Source: Bacteroidales bacterium (GTDB lineage Bacteria > Bacteroidota > Bacteroidia > Bacteroidales > UBA932). Taken from it: 53,075 nucleotides of DNA. Positions within the stretch are counted from its first letter, which is position 1. Each line of letters opens with the position of its first letter. A model generated the notes under the pieces. That model did no database searches. It saw only the letters and a program-made list of their open reading frames with translations, and was not told the origin of the DNA. Both the position numbers and the translations under genes were made by a program. Below, piece after piece: positions 1-11,385 of this stretch. Location of the stretch: assembly GCA_017469845.1 (NCBI GenBank), contig JAFUFP010000025.1:1-53075 (forward strand), given 5' to 3'.

Positions 1-137
1 TCAAGAAGGGGGAACAATTGCGAAAAGAGAATTCAGAAAAACGCAAGCTGGCCAAGTTTTTAGCCACGGCTCAGAAGCTCAATATTCCAATCGATTATGA
101 AAAAATGCAGAATTGTTGCGATGCATTTGTTCAGTAG
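1..137 (+). CDS. C-terminal end of an unidentified protein (cut by window edge)
   Basis: An open frame runs from the window edge to a TAG at 135-137 and encodes about 44 residues. The stretch is rich in Lys, Glu and Gln, reads as a charged helix, and ends in ...YEKMQNCCDAFVQ. No start is present, so this is the tail of a gene that begins outside the window. I do not recognise the family. The segment is more AT-rich than the genes after it. About 180 bases without a gene follow (138-318). They hold a weak 7-bp hairpin at 192-211 and the promoter box of the next gene. Confidence 0.5.
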   Translation, partial: KKGEQLRKENSEKRKLAKFLATAQKLNIPIDYEKMQNCCDAFVQ

Positions 138-305
138 AAGTCAGAATCATCAAAAACCAAAACATCCCTTAATAATTGTGTCAAAAAGTCTTTCAGATGG
201 AGCAATCTGAACATTCGGGAGAATCAAATGACGATTTCGCACTGTGTTTGGACGATTGGGAGATTTTCCTGTCTTTCAGGGAGAGTCTTTTGAAACGGTT
301 TAGTC

Positions 306-313
306 TAATTTTG
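306..313 (+). promoter_or_regulatory. Bacteroidota -7 promoter box (TAATTTTG)
   Basis: The octamer matches the Bacteroidota -7 consensus TAnnTTTG. Transcription would start near 319-321. This argues that the GTG at 319 is not the start codon of the following esterase and favours the ATG at 352 or 358. No convincing TTTG -33 element was found at the usual 19-21 base spacing. Confidence 0.45.
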
Positions 314-351
314 CTTTTGTGAAATTGTGTGTTCCGATTGATTTAAAACAT

Positions 352-1833
352 ATGCTTATGTACAAATCCAGGTATCGTTTACTTTTCCTTGCGGTGCTCT
401 CCGCGGGGATAGTTTCGTGTTCCGGATCGTCCCAAAAGAAGGATTATTGGACTGACTTGGACTCCCAGCAGCTGTACATCGGAGAGGATATAGCCGTTGC
501 ACCGACTTCTTACGGAAAGGTTCGCGGCTACATACTCCGCAATGTGTATACTTTCCTGGGTATCCCTTACGGAGCTCCCGCATCGGGAGAGAACCGTTTC
601 AGGGCGCCCCAGCCTCCCGAGCCTTGGGAAGGGGTCCTTCCGACCGTCTATTACGGAGATTCGGCTCCGCAGAGGACCGAAGGCAAATACCGCAACACCG
701 ACCAGACTTTCGCCGATCATTGGAACTATGACGACGTCAGTGAGGATTGTCTCCGTCTCAACGTTTGGACTCCGGGCCTTGACGGCAACAAGCGCCCCGT
801 TCTCGTATGGATCCACGGTGGCGGGTTCACATCGGGAAACGGTATCGAGCAGGACGGCTACAACGGTGAGAACATCAGCCGATACGGCGATATCGTCTTC
901 GTTTCGCTGAATCATCGTCTCGGACCCATAGGTTTCAGTGACTTCTCGTCTGTCGATCCCAAATATGCGGATTCGGGCAATGCCGGTATCCTCGACATCG
1001 TCGCCGCCCTCAAGTGGGTTCAGGAGAATATCTCCTCCTTTGGAGGCGATCCTTCCAATGTCACTATCATGGGACAGTCCGGCGGTGGAGCCAAAGTATG
1101 CACCCTTGTAGCCATGGCTCAGACCGGAGGCCTTTTCTCCAAGGCCGTTGCCTTGAGCGGTAACATCACCGGAGCAATCGACTCCAACTACAGTTCAGGT
1201 CTGGGCGAATATATCGCCAAGAAGGCCGGCGGAATGCAGAAACTCATCGACATGCCATGGAGAGAATATCTCGATTTCGCGGATGCGTGCGCGCGTGAAT
1301 ATAATGTTGACCACTCCAACGGAATGATGAGGGGAGCTTTCGGACCCGTCGGTGACGGATTCAACATCCCGATGAAGACATTCTATTCCGACAAGAACTG
1401 CTCATCCAACAACATCCCGATGATCTTCTGCGCGACTTCCGGAGAACTCTCCGGCAGCGAGAGGATGAGGCCCGCGGTGACCGCTAAAGCTTCCCAGGAC
1501 GCTCCGGTATACCTTGCTTGCTTCGGATTCAACCCTCCGCTTTTTGACGGAAAGAAAGGCGCTTTCCATTGCCTGGACATCTGCTTCTGGTTCCGTAACA
1601 CAGACCTCATGTTGACCCACACGGGAGGAGGAGCACGCCCCAGGGCTCTTGCGGACAAGATGTCGGATGCACTTCTGGCTTTCATGAGAACCGGAGATCC
1701 CAATATCGCAGGTCTGCCCCAGTGGCCACGTTATACTCAGAGCGAAGGAGCGACGATGTACCTTGATGACGAATGCCGGGTCATCAACGCCCCTGATGCG
1801 GAAACCCTCAAAGGGGCTCTGTCCATCCAATAG
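352..1833 (+). CDS. Type-B carboxylesterase lipoprotein (COesterase family)
   Basis: Secreted serine esterase of the alpha/beta-hydrolase carboxylesterase type-B family. Numbering from an upstream in-frame GTG at 319, the oxyanion-hole HGGG is at 166-169, the family signature SEDCLRLNVW at 141-150, the nucleophile Ser254 lies in GQSGGG, and Glu376 and His417 are the likely triad partners. The ATG at 352 is preferred because a -7 promoter box sits at 306-313. From there a signal peptide ends in an IVSC lipobox, so the enzyme is probably membrane-anchored. It lies 48 bases before susC with no terminator between, so it is probably co-transcribed with the SusCD system. It may remove ester groups from imported or surface-bound glycans; the substrate is unknown. 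Confidence 0.85.
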   Translation: MLMYKSRYRLLFLAVLSAGIVSCSGSSQKKDYWTDLDSQQLYIGEDIAVAPTSYGKVRGYILRNVYTFLGIPYGAPASGENRFRAPQPPEPWEGVLPTVYYGDSAPQRTEGKYRNTDQTFADHWNYDDVSEDCLRLNVWTPGLDGNKRPVLVWIHGGGFTSGNGIEQDGYNGENISRYGDIVFVSLNHRLGPIGFSDFSSVDPKYADSGNAGILDIVAALKWVQENISSFGGDPSNVTIMGQSGGGAKVCTLVAMAQTGGLFSKAVALSGNITGAIDSNYSSGLGEYIAKKAGGMQKLIDMPWREYLDFADACAREYNVDHSNGMMRGAFGPVGDGFNIPMKTFYSDKNCSSNNIPMIFCATSGELSGSERMRPAVTAKASQDAPVYLACFGFNPPLFDGKKGAFHCLDICFWFRNTDLMLTHTGGGARPRALADKMSDALLAFMRTGDPNIAGLPQWPRYTQSEGATMYLDDECRVINAPDAETLKGALSIQ

Positions 1834-1881
1834 ACAATCTTATCTATCAACCCATATTTTATTAACTCAAAAAATAATCGT

Positions 1882-4800
1882 ATGATTATGATGAAAGCTA
1901 TTTCATTGAAGCGTCTGGCTTCGGCAGTGTGCGGCTTTTTGCTGTGCGTTCCGATGATGCTGGCGCAGAACACGATTACGGTGAAAGGTAAGGTTATCGA
2001 TTCAGAAAAGCAACCAGTTATCGGTGCGGCCGTTCTGCAGAACGGAACCACCAACGGCGCTGCAACTGACATCGACGGTAACTTTACACTCACAGTTCCT
2101 TCCGGAGCTGACCTTGAGGTCTCTGCAATCGGTTATGAGACCCTCCTGGTCAAAGCTACGTCTTCTCAGATGACGATTACCCTCAAAGAGGAAAGCACTG
2201 AACTCGATGAGACGGTCGTCGTCGGTTACGGTACGACCAAGAAGGCTTCCCTTACTTCGGCTATCACGAATATCCGTGAAGAGGAACTCACCGCTACCAA
2301 ACAGTCCGATGTGACCGCATCCCTCCAGGGTAAGGTTCCGGGCCTCCTGATCCACCAGGTTTCCGGAGGTGCGGGAGACTTCGATACCGACCTCAACATC
2401 CGTGGTTTCGACGGAGAGCCCATGGTCGTGGTCGACGGCGTAGTCCGTACAGCCCAGAGGCGTGGACGTGGATTCAACTACGGCGGTTACTCCAATTCAA
2501 GTTCCGCTATCCTTTCCCAGTTGAACCCTGAGGATATCGAAAGCATCTCTGTCCTTAAGGATGCTTCCGCTTCCATATATGGTATGGGAGCAGGTAACGG
2601 TGTCATCCTCATCACAACCAAGAAAGGTGCAATTTCCAAGCCCAGCGTCCGTTACTCCAACACTCTGTCATTCGGTCTTCCCTCGGCTCTTCCCAATGAG
2701 GTGAGCCTCCCCGAGTACATGAGGTACCGTAACGAAATGCTCGCCAACTCACGTGCTGCTGACGGTTATTTCAGTGATGAAGAAATCGCAAAAGCTGAAA
2801 GAGGTGATATCGGTTATAGGGGAACCAACTGGCATGAGACTGTCATGAAGAAAGTCTCCTTCCAGCAGAACCATACCGTTTCAGTCAGCGGCGGTAACAA
2901 CCAGACCCAGTACTACCTGAGTACCCGTTTCAATCAGGATAAGGGTATCCTCAACGGTGACAAGCTCGGTTACAAGGCATTCAACTTCCAGGGCAACCTC
3001 ACCACAAAGATCACGGAGAACCTGACTGCCACATATCAGTCTTCGTTCGATTTCAACCACCGCGTAGGTATCTCCACCTCGAACTCCGAGATGAACTTCT
3101 GGTACTACGTCGGTTACTCTCAGCCCAATCTCGGACCTTACGCTCTCGATGAGAACGGAAATGATATCATCGGTCACTATTCAACTGCAAACGGTGAGCA
3201 CTGGAACCCTCTCGCTATCCTCGATATCGATACGATGGGTTACAGCCAGACCAAGATGAACAGTTACAACAATAGCCTCGACCTCAAGTACGACGCTCCG
3301 TTCCTCAAGGGTCTCGTTCTCGACGCATTCGCTTCCTTCAACGTCAGCCAGCGTCAGACCAACCTTCTTGATAAGGCTATGCCTATCTACGACTATCTTA
3401 CCAACGAGTTCCTCGAGAACAAGGGTACCAGCAAGTACTCCGAGTCCTGGAACAAGAACCAGCAGCTGTACGGTAAACTCCAGGCCAACTACAACCATCG
3501 TTGGGGACAGCACAACTTCACCGGAATGGCTGCAGTTGAAACAAGGCTCGGTTGGTCAAGCAATCTCAACGGAGGTAGGGAGTTCGGTGAATTCTTCACT
3601 CACGACCAGGTCAGTTCAGGTACCACGGATACCCAGACAGCCAGCGGTACCCGTAACTCTACCGCACAGGCCGGTTACCTCGCCCGTTTCACCTATGATT
3701 ATCAGGGCAAGTACCTCGCTGAGGTTTCGGCACGTCTTGACGGTAGCTATCTCTATGCTCCCGGACACCGCTGGGGTTTCTTCCCCGCTTACTCCCTCGG
3801 TTGGAGGGTGTCTGAGGAGAAATTCGTCAAGGAGAATCTCCCTTGGCTGAACAACTTCAAAGTCCGTTGGTCAGATGGCCAGTCCTCACTGACCCAGGGA
3901 CAGGCATATGCTTGGCAGCTCGGATACAATTCATCAGGACAGTATGTTTTCGATCCCGGTATTCCTATCAACGGTTACGCCAACAATGCGGCTGCTGAGA
4001 CTATCCTTTCATGGCAGCATGTGCGTCTGTCCGATATCGGATTCGACTTCGAGATAAAGAACGGTATCATCGGAGGTTCCGTTGACTGGTTCTGGCGTAA
4101 CATCACCGGAATTGGAGCGAACAGTATCTACTCCAACTCCGTTCCTGATTTCTACGGAATTTCTCTTCCTTCATACAACCTCAATGCTTCCCAGAATGTC
4201 GGTATCGACCTGCAGCTGACTCATCGTCATCACATCGGTAAGGTCAATTACCGTGTGACTGGTACTCTCACATTCACCCGTAACCGTCAGACCAAGATCG
4301 TCTCCACCCAGACATCAATCTACGGTTCTCACGAGGCTTACTACAAGAGCTTCATGGAAGGACGTTGGAGCAATGCTCTCAGCGGAACACACTATGAGTG
4401 GGAAGGCGGTCAGTTCGCGAACTGGGCCGACATCAATGACTACAATGTCTATACTGGAAGCAACGCCAGCGATCTGCTTCCCGGTATGTACAAGATCAAA
4501 GACCGTGACGGAAACGGTGTGATCAATTCCAATGACCAGTATTATACTTATGGAGCCAATGCTGATGCCTTCGGTTTCGGTAATACAGGTAACAACCCTC
4601 CTCTGCAGTTCGGTTTGATGATCTTCATCAACTGGAAGAACCTCGACTTCAACGCTACATTCAGTGGTGCTGCCATGGACCACAAGTTCATCTCCCTGTC
4701 CGGTCCTTACGGATACGGATACTTCTACAAGATGTTCGATACCTATACGGACCGTTATCATCTTGCTGACGGATACACCGATCCTTTCGATCCCAATTCC

Positions 4801-5139
4801 CAGTGGGTAAGCGGTTACTGGCCTGCTCTTACAACCACCTCCGGCGGTTATACCACATGGGGCAACGGTACCTACCGTTCTGTGCAGCCTTACAACTTCA
4901 TCAATGCTACATACCTTCGTCTGAAGAGTCTCGAGATCGGTTACAACCTTCCTCGTAACGTCATCAGCAAGATCGGCCTCAAGGGCTTCAGGGTATACGC
5001 CAGCGGTACCAACCTGCTGACCTTCTGTAACAAGCTGCTCAAGCCTTACGATCCCGAGCGTAACTTCGGTTGGATCGGTGGTGGTGGTGGAGCTCCGATC
5101 ATGAAGACGTTCGCCCTCGGTGTGAATATTAACTTCTAA
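1882..5139 (+). CDS. susC: SusC-like TonB-dependent outer-membrane transporter
   Basis: A 1085-residue outer-membrane receptor of the SusC/RagA family. It imports oligosaccharides across the outer membrane using TonB energy, with a SusD lid. The order seen is: signal peptide (about 1-29); carboxypeptidase-D-regulatory-like domain (about 33-105); TonB-box region ending in VVVGYGTTKKASL (about 111-124); plug with LNIRGFDGEPMVVVDGV (about 171-187); then a long beta-barrel ending in an aromatic terminus (NINF). susD starts 12 bases after its stop, as in polysaccharide utilisation loci. No anti-sigma-interacting N-terminal extension is evident. The specific glycan cannot be read from sequence. The neighbouring esterases and arabinose/rhamnose-removing hydrolases suggest a decorated plant polysaccharide. 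Confidence 0.95.
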   Translation: MIMMKAISLKRLASAVCGFLLCVPMMLAQNTITVKGKVIDSEKQPVIGAAVLQNGTTNGAATDIDGNFTLTVPSGADLEVSAIGYETLLVKATSSQMTITLKEESTELDETVVVGYGTTKKASLTSAITNIREEELTATKQSDVTASLQGKVPGLLIHQVSGGAGDFDTDLNIRGFDGEPMVVVDGVVRTAQRRGRGFNYGGYSNSSSAILSQLNPEDIESISVLKDASASIYGMGAGNGVILITTKKGAISKPSVRYSNTLSFGLPSALPNEVSLPEYMRYRNEMLANSRAADGYFSDEEIAKAERGDIGYRGTNWHETVMKKVSFQQNHTVSVSGGNNQTQYYLSTRFNQDKGILNGDKLGYKAFNFQGNLTTKITENLTATYQSSFDFNHRVGISTSNSEMNFWYYVGYSQPNLGPYALDENGNDIIGHYSTANGEHWNPLAILDIDTMGYSQTKMNSYNNSLDLKYDAPFLKGLVLDAFASFNVSQRQTNLLDKAMPIYDYLTNEFLENKGTSKYSESWNKNQQLYGKLQANYNHRWGQHNFTGMAAVETRLGWSSNLNGGREFGEFFTHDQVSSGTTDTQTASGTRNSTAQAGYLARFTYDYQGKYLAEVSARLDGSYLYAPGHRWGFFPAYSLGWRVSEEKFVKENLPWLNNFKVRWSDGQSSLTQGQAYAWQLGYNSSGQYVFDPGIPINGYANNAAAETILSWQHVRLSDIGFDFEIKNGIIGGSVDWFWRNITGIGANSIYSNSVPDFYGISLPSYNLNASQNVGIDLQLTHRHHIGKVNYRVTGTLTFTRNRQTKIVSTQTSIYGSHEAYYKSFMEGRWSNALSGTHYEWEGGQFANWADINDYNVYTGSNASDLLPGMYKIKDRDGNGVINSNDQYYTYGANADAFGFGNTGNNPPLQFGLMIFINWKNLDFNATFSGAAMDHKFISLSGPYGYGYFYKMFDTYTDRYHLADGYTDPFDPNSQWVSGYWPALTTTSGGYTTWGNGTYRSVQPYNFINATYLRLKSLEIGYNLPRNVISKIGLKGFRVYASGTNLLTFCNKLLKPYDPERNFGWIGGGGGAPIMKTFALGVNINF

Positions 5140-5151
5140 TCTGATTGCGAA

Positions 5152-7083
5152 ATGAAAAAAGTATTTACATATATTACTGCTCTGTTCCTCGCGTTGAGTT
5201 TCGTCTCCTGCGACAAGATTTTCGACAATCTTGAGGGTGACCTCAACAAGATGTCCGAGGACGACCTGACTTCCAGCGAGGCCGGTTTGATGAGATTGCT
5301 TTCCGTAGCATATCAGAATATTCCTATGGGAGCGTTCAATACCAATGACCAGAATACCCTGGATGCGACTTCCACTCATGGAGCTACCTATAGTATCAGC
5401 ATCACCGGTTTCTGGAGCTATTCCCAGATGCGTGCTGTCAACAAGCTCTTCAACCAGATCCAGCAGGCTTATGAGAAGGGTGCCATCAGCGAGCAATTGC
5501 GTGACAACATGCTCGGTGAGGCTCACTTCATCAGGGCTTACTACTATTTCGGAATGGTCCGTGCATATGGTGGCGTTCCCATCATTGAGGAACCTCTTGA
5601 TGACAAATATGACGGAGGCGAAGACATCAGCGGACTTCTTTTCCCCAGAAAGACTGAGAAAGAGACTTGGGACTATGTTCTGGCTGAGTTCGAGAAAGCG
5701 GCTGAACTTCTCCCCGAGAGTTTCGGTGCAAACAGCTATCGCGCAAACAAGTGGGCAGCTTATGCTCTTGAGGGCCGTGCAGCTCTTTATGCGGCATCCG
5801 TTTCCAAGTATTGGAACAATGCTCCTATCGACAACTCGTATACCGCTGTCAAGGAGAAACTCACTTACATGGAGTCTTCTTACGCCAATGCATACTACAA
5901 TAAATGTATTGAAGCATGCACCAAGGTCATCAACTCCGGTGTCTATTCACTTCATGGAGGTACCTCTCCTGCAAGCGTGGCTGATGCCAAGAAGAGCCTT
6001 CAGGAGCTTTTCGTAGCCCGTCAGAACGATGAATTCATCTTCGGAAGGAGCTATGAACTCGGTCAGGCTACTTCGACCAACGGTTTTGACTACGGTAACT
6101 CTCCTCACCAGGTCCACGCTAACGGTAGCGGTTGGCAGTGGGGACGTTATTCCGTCACCCTCAACCTTGTCGACGCTTTCGATGACTATAACAGCAGCAT
6201 GGGTCGTGTTGACGGTACTGTCAAGACCCGTAACGACGGTGTCGAAAACCATTATGTGACCAACCTCGGTATCCAGGGTGAGTCCGGCTTCGATCTCAAT
6301 GCCGATTACATCAAGTATAATGATCCTTCTGAAGCTTTTGCCAACAAGGATGCCCGTTTCCAGGCACATGTGATCTATCCCGGTTGCACATTCCGCAACA
6401 CCAAGATCATCATCCAGGGCGGTATCATCAAACCCGACGGAAAATACACCGTATACAATGATGACAAGGCTGACCTCGGTGGCAAGACCTATTACACCTT
6501 CGGTGGCCAGTTCGAGAGCGATTACTCCGGATTCCATCTGATGGACAATGACAATGCCGGTAACTGGTACAATTCCGGCTTCGGTATCGCCAAGTTCCTT
6601 GATCCTTCTTCAGCGCTCCTTTATTCGACCAACCCTTGGCCTGATATCCGTTATGCTGAAGTACTCCTCAACTATGCTGAGGCAGTCGCCGAAAGCGGTC
6701 AGGGAGATAAGGCTCTTGCAAAGAAGCTGCTGAATGACATCCGTCACCGTGCCGCCTTCAAGGATGACATCGAGCTCACTGTAGAGAATGTACTTCATGA
6801 GCGCCGTGTCGAGCTTGCTTTCGAGTACGATCTTCCTTATACTCTCCATCGCCGTCGTGCATATGTGTTCGGAGCTTCCAATGCGGAGCGTAAGCGTTCT
6901 CTTGTTCCTATGGTTGACCTCAGGGGCAGCGAGGCCAAGTATATCCTCGTTCGTGCGAACGTTTACAACGGTGATGTCGCAATGAACCCCAATGGCTTGT
7001 ACATCAGAGATTATCGCGCATACTACAGCGGAGTCTCCAATCCTGAAAAGAACCAGATCATCAAGAACCCGAGCCAGGAGTAA
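5152..7083 (+). CDS. susD: SusD-like surface glycan-binding lipoprotein
   Basis: A 643-residue SusD/RagB-family lipoprotein that caps the SusC barrel and binds glycan. The signal peptide ends in LSFVSC with lipidated Cys20, followed by an acidic DKIFDN stretch, as in surface-exported Bacteroidota lipoproteins. Typical SusD features include an early helical TPR-like region (the segment around residue 130 reads LGEAHFIRAYYYFGMVRAYG) and a late segment with WPDIRYAEVLLNYAEA, LLNDIRHRA and HERRVELAFE. It lies immediately after susC and before a DUF3823 lipoprotein, so it is part of the same operon. Confidence 0.95.
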   Translation: MKKVFTYITALFLALSFVSCDKIFDNLEGDLNKMSEDDLTSSEAGLMRLLSVAYQNIPMGAFNTNDQNTLDATSTHGATYSISITGFWSYSQMRAVNKLFNQIQQAYEKGAISEQLRDNMLGEAHFIRAYYYFGMVRAYGGVPIIEEPLDDKYDGGEDISGLLFPRKTEKETWDYVLAEFEKAAELLPESFGANSYRANKWAAYALEGRAALYAASVSKYWNNAPIDNSYTAVKEKLTYMESSYANAYYNKCIEACTKVINSGVYSLHGGTSPASVADAKKSLQELFVARQNDEFIFGRSYELGQATSTNGFDYGNSPHQVHANGSGWQWGRYSVTLNLVDAFDDYNSSMGRVDGTVKTRNDGVENHYVTNLGIQGESGFDLNADYIKYNDPSEAFANKDARFQAHVIYPGCTFRNTKIIIQGGIIKPDGKYTVYNDDKADLGGKTYYTFGGQFESDYSGFHLMDNDNAGNWYNSGFGIAKFLDPSSALLYSTNPWPDIRYAEVLLNYAEAVAESGQGDKALAKKLLNDIRHRAAFKDDIELTVENVLHERRVELAFEYDLPYTLHRRRAYVFGASNAERKRSLVPMVDLRGSEAKYILVRANVYNGDVAMNPNGLYIRDYRAYYSGVSNPEKNQIIKNPSQE

Positions 7084-7102
7084 CCTTTAAATGTATTCTA
7101 GT

Positions 7103-8026
7103 ATGAAAAAGATATTGTATTTCATTCCTGTCCTTCTGATGGCGGTCTCATGCGATTGGTTCGAGTTCGACAACATGGATGGTTATGATGCCACCATTAC
7201 AGGAACATTCGTTGATTCGCAGACTAATGAGCCCGTTTTGTTCGGTGTGGGCAGTGGAGACAGTTACTCTTTCACGATTTACGAAGAGAACTTCGTACCG
7301 GAGAAGGGTACCTTCTCACCCTCAGCACAGACATGGTATGCCCGTACAAACGGTACATATACCAACAATCTCGTTTTCTCAGGGGATTACAAAATCCAGA
7401 CACTCACATCAAGTTACTATCCTATCACCGAGCAGTTCTCGATCAAGAAAGGAAGCAACACCCATGATTTCAAGGTCACCCCTTATGGCCGTGTCAAGAA
7501 TGTGAGTTTCTCATATGATTCAGCCAATAAGCAACTCGTTGCGAAGTGTTCGGTTGAACATGGTGACGCTTCCCAGACCAATGGCCTCAAGGTGTTCTTC
7601 ATGGGAGCTCAGGACCGTTTCGTCGGCAAAGCTCACAACAACTTCACAGATCCCACCGCTTCCACAGGTTATGGTGAGCCCGGTGAGTATGAACTCCGCG
7701 TCAATGTTACCGGCGGTAACAACAATGAGTTCAAGTACAGCCAGCCTCACTATGTCCGCATCGGTGTCTTGGCTACCCACTGCTCCGTAGTTCCCGCTTG
7801 GGATGAGGACGTTGTGGATATGGACAAGTTCCCTTGGGGCGAGCTCGCTTCTGACTGGAGCAACTGGAATGATCTGCTTGCGAAGACACCTCACAAGACA
7901 GTCCATCATCCCGCTGAGTACAAGTCCGACGGAACTGTGAACCCGAACGAAATGTACAACTACTCCGCAGTATACAAGGTCTCCGCTGACTTCAGCACGA
8001 TCACCGAAGTAACTGACTGGGAATAA
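7103..8026 (+). CDS. DUF3823-type SusE-position lipoprotein
   Basis: A lipoprotein of about 307 residues with a signal peptide ending in LMAVSC (Cys17), followed by WFEFDNMDGYDATITG. That N-terminal pattern and the beta-rich body match DUF3823 proteins, which commonly occupy the third position after susCD and are thought to be surface glycan-binding accessories. An upstream in-frame ATG at 7091 adds four residues; the ATG at 7103 gives a cleaner signal peptide. It starts about 20 bases after susD and is followed by a strong terminator, so it is the last gene of the SusCD operon. Confidence 0.8.
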   Translation: MKKILYFIPVLLMAVSCDWFEFDNMDGYDATITGTFVDSQTNEPVLFGVGSGDSYSFTIYEENFVPEKGTFSPSAQTWYARTNGTYTNNLVFSGDYKIQTLTSSYYPITEQFSIKKGSNTHDFKVTPYGRVKNVSFSYDSANKQLVAKCSVEHGDASQTNGLKVFFMGAQDRFVGKAHNNFTDPTASTGYGEPGEYELRVNVTGGNNNEFKYSQPHYVRIGVLATHCSVVPAWDEDVVDMDKFPWGELASDWSNWNDLLAKTPHKTVHHPAEYKSDGTVNPNEMYNYSAVYKVSADFSTITEVTDWE

Positions 8027-8043
8027 TCTGATTTATGATAAAG

Positions 8044-8071
8044 TGGGCCGGGGGCTACTCCGGCCCATTTT
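8044..8071 (+). terminator. Rho-independent terminator of the SusCD operon
   Basis: A perfect 8-bp stem (8044-8051 pairing with 8060-8067, TGGGCCGG/CCGGCCCA) with an 8-base loop is followed by TTTT. It lies 18 bases after the DUF3823 gene. Confidence 0.85.
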
Positions 8072-8115
8072 GTCGTACAATTTTTGCAGTGGAGAAAGCG
8101 TTAATCTTTCTGTTT

Positions 8116-10024
<1,909 letters not shown>

Positions 10025-10046
10025 AAATTGGCAAAAACATTCAGAT

Positions 10047-11261
10047 ATGAAGAAGATTCTTTTGACGATGGCCGCAATGGCGCTCGGATTGAGCGCTATG
10101 GCCCAGCAGTCCCTCATGGGCGGACAGACCGCAAAGTCCCCTGAAATCAATCCTGACGGAACGGTAACTTTCCGTCTCATCGCTCCCAAAGCGAGGAAAG
10201 TCCAGCTGACGGGTGACGTCATTCCTCCCATTCCCGCCGACATGAACGGAATCAGGATGGACATGCCCGCGACTGTTGATCTGGTCGAGAAGGACGGAGT
10301 TTGGGAATACACGACCGATGTCCTCGAACCGGAACTCTACTCTTATGTGTTCAAGGTTGACGGAGCCACTACTCTGGATCCTTCCAACATCTATATGTTC
10401 CGCGATGTGGCAACCTGGTCGAACATTCTCATAGTCACCAAGGAAAAGGGCGACAAGGGTGACCTTTACAGCGTAAATAAGGTTCCTCACGGCAACGTGT
10501 CCAAGGTGTGGTATGATTCTCCAGCTCTCGGTCTCAACCGAAGGATGACGGTCTACACTCCCGCCGGATATGATGATCCGAAGAACAAGAAGGTCAAATA
10601 TCCCGTGCTCTATGTCCTTCATGGAGCTGGCGGAGATGAAGACGCTTGGCCCAATCTCGGTAGGGCGGCGCAGATTCTCGACAACCTCATCGCTGCGGGA
10701 AAGGTGAAACCTTGCATCATGGTCATGCCGAACGGCAATCCCAACACTTCGGCAGCTCCCGGAGAATGGTCTGCCGGAATGTACGTCACCAGCATGAGCG
10801 GTGGAGCCGGATTCCCTCCCGCGAAGACCGGAATGCCGGAGAGCTTCGGTGACATAATGAAGTACATCGAGTCAAATTACCGTGTGCTTACCGGACCTGC
10901 GAACACCGCTATATGCGGCCTTTCGATGGGTGGAGGACATTCCTATCAGACTTCTCTCCTGAATCCCGGAAAGTTCGGATACATAGGTCTCTTCTCGGCC
11001 GCTGTTTCCGTTCCCTCAGCTGACAATCAGGCTCAGTATTCCGAGTTCCAGTCAAAGATGAAAGCGATGTTCAACGCCAAACCCAAGCTGTATTACATCG
11101 CCATCGGTGAAACGGATTTCCTGTACAAAGCCAACGAAGGATTGAGGAATTACCTCAATGCCCAGGGTTACCCGTATGAGTACAGGGAGACTCCCGGAGG
11201 TCATATCTGGCGCAACTGGAGAGTGTATCTCACAGAATTCGCGCAGAAGGCTTTCAAATAG
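10047..11261 (+). CDS. CE1-family esterase with N-terminal E-set domain (tandem copy 2)
   Basis: A 404-residue paralogue of the preceding gene with the same order: signal peptide (1-19), E-set domain (about 30-130), CE1 hydrolase domain. Catalytic candidates are Ser293 (GLSMGG), Asp357 (IGETDF) and His386 (TPGGHIW). Long stretches match copy 1, including [13 protein letters not shown] and the C-terminal [13 protein letters not shown], so a tandem duplication with later divergence is clear. The frame stays open upstream into copy 1. The ATG at 10047 is chosen because it begins a good signal peptide and lies just after the previous stop. A bidirectional terminator follows. Confidence 0.88.
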   Translation: MKKILLTMAAMALGLSAMAQQSLMGGQTAKSPEINPDGTVTFRLIAPKARKVQLTGDVIPPIPADMNGIRMDMPATVDLVEKDGVWEYTTDVLEPELYSYVFKVDGATTLDPSNIYMFRDVATWSNILIVTKEKGDKGDLYSVNKVPHGNVSKVWYDSPALGLNRRMTVYTPAGYDDPKNKKVKYPVLYVLHGAGGDEDAWPNLGRAAQILDNLIAAGKVKPCIMVMPNGNPNTSAAPGEWSAGMYVTSMSGGAGFPPAKTGMPESFGDIMKYIESNYRVLTGPANTAICGLSMGGGHSYQTSLLNPGKFGYIGLFSAAVSVPSADNQAQYSEFQSKMKAMFNAKPKLYYIAIGETDFLYKANEGLRNYLNAQGYPYEYRETPGGHIWRNWRVYLTEFAQKAFK

Positions 11262-11319
11262 CCGGTCCATTTCTTTCATTTTTCATTTTCGCCGAAAGCC
11301 GAAAAGCAATGAACGGAAT

Positions 11320-11353
11320 AAGACGCCTTCGGGATATTTCCCGGGGGCGTCTT
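11320..11353. terminator. Bidirectional terminator between convergent esterase genes
   Basis: An 8-bp perfect outer stem (11320-11327 AAGACGCC with 11346-11353 GGCGTCTT) continues through two wobble pairs into a further 5-bp inner stem. It lies between genes that converge on it, so it may stop both transcripts. The poly-U tract is poor on either strand. Confidence 0.65.
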
Positions 11354-11385
11354 CATTATCCGTAGATGTCGGTCTGTCTATTTGC

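Noticed and set aside
192..211. 7-bp hairpin near the window start as a terminator of the first partial gene
   Set aside because: It has no U-tract and lies 55 bases after the stop; support is too weak.
319..351. GTG start for the first esterase
   Set aside because: It lies at or before the transcription start predicted from the -7 box at 306-313, and the signal peptide begins at 352 or 358.
4315..5526. 403-codon open frame antisense to susC/susD
   Set aside because: It is a frame shadow of two certain genes; the translated product is Val/Ile/Thr-rich low-complexity with no signal or motif.
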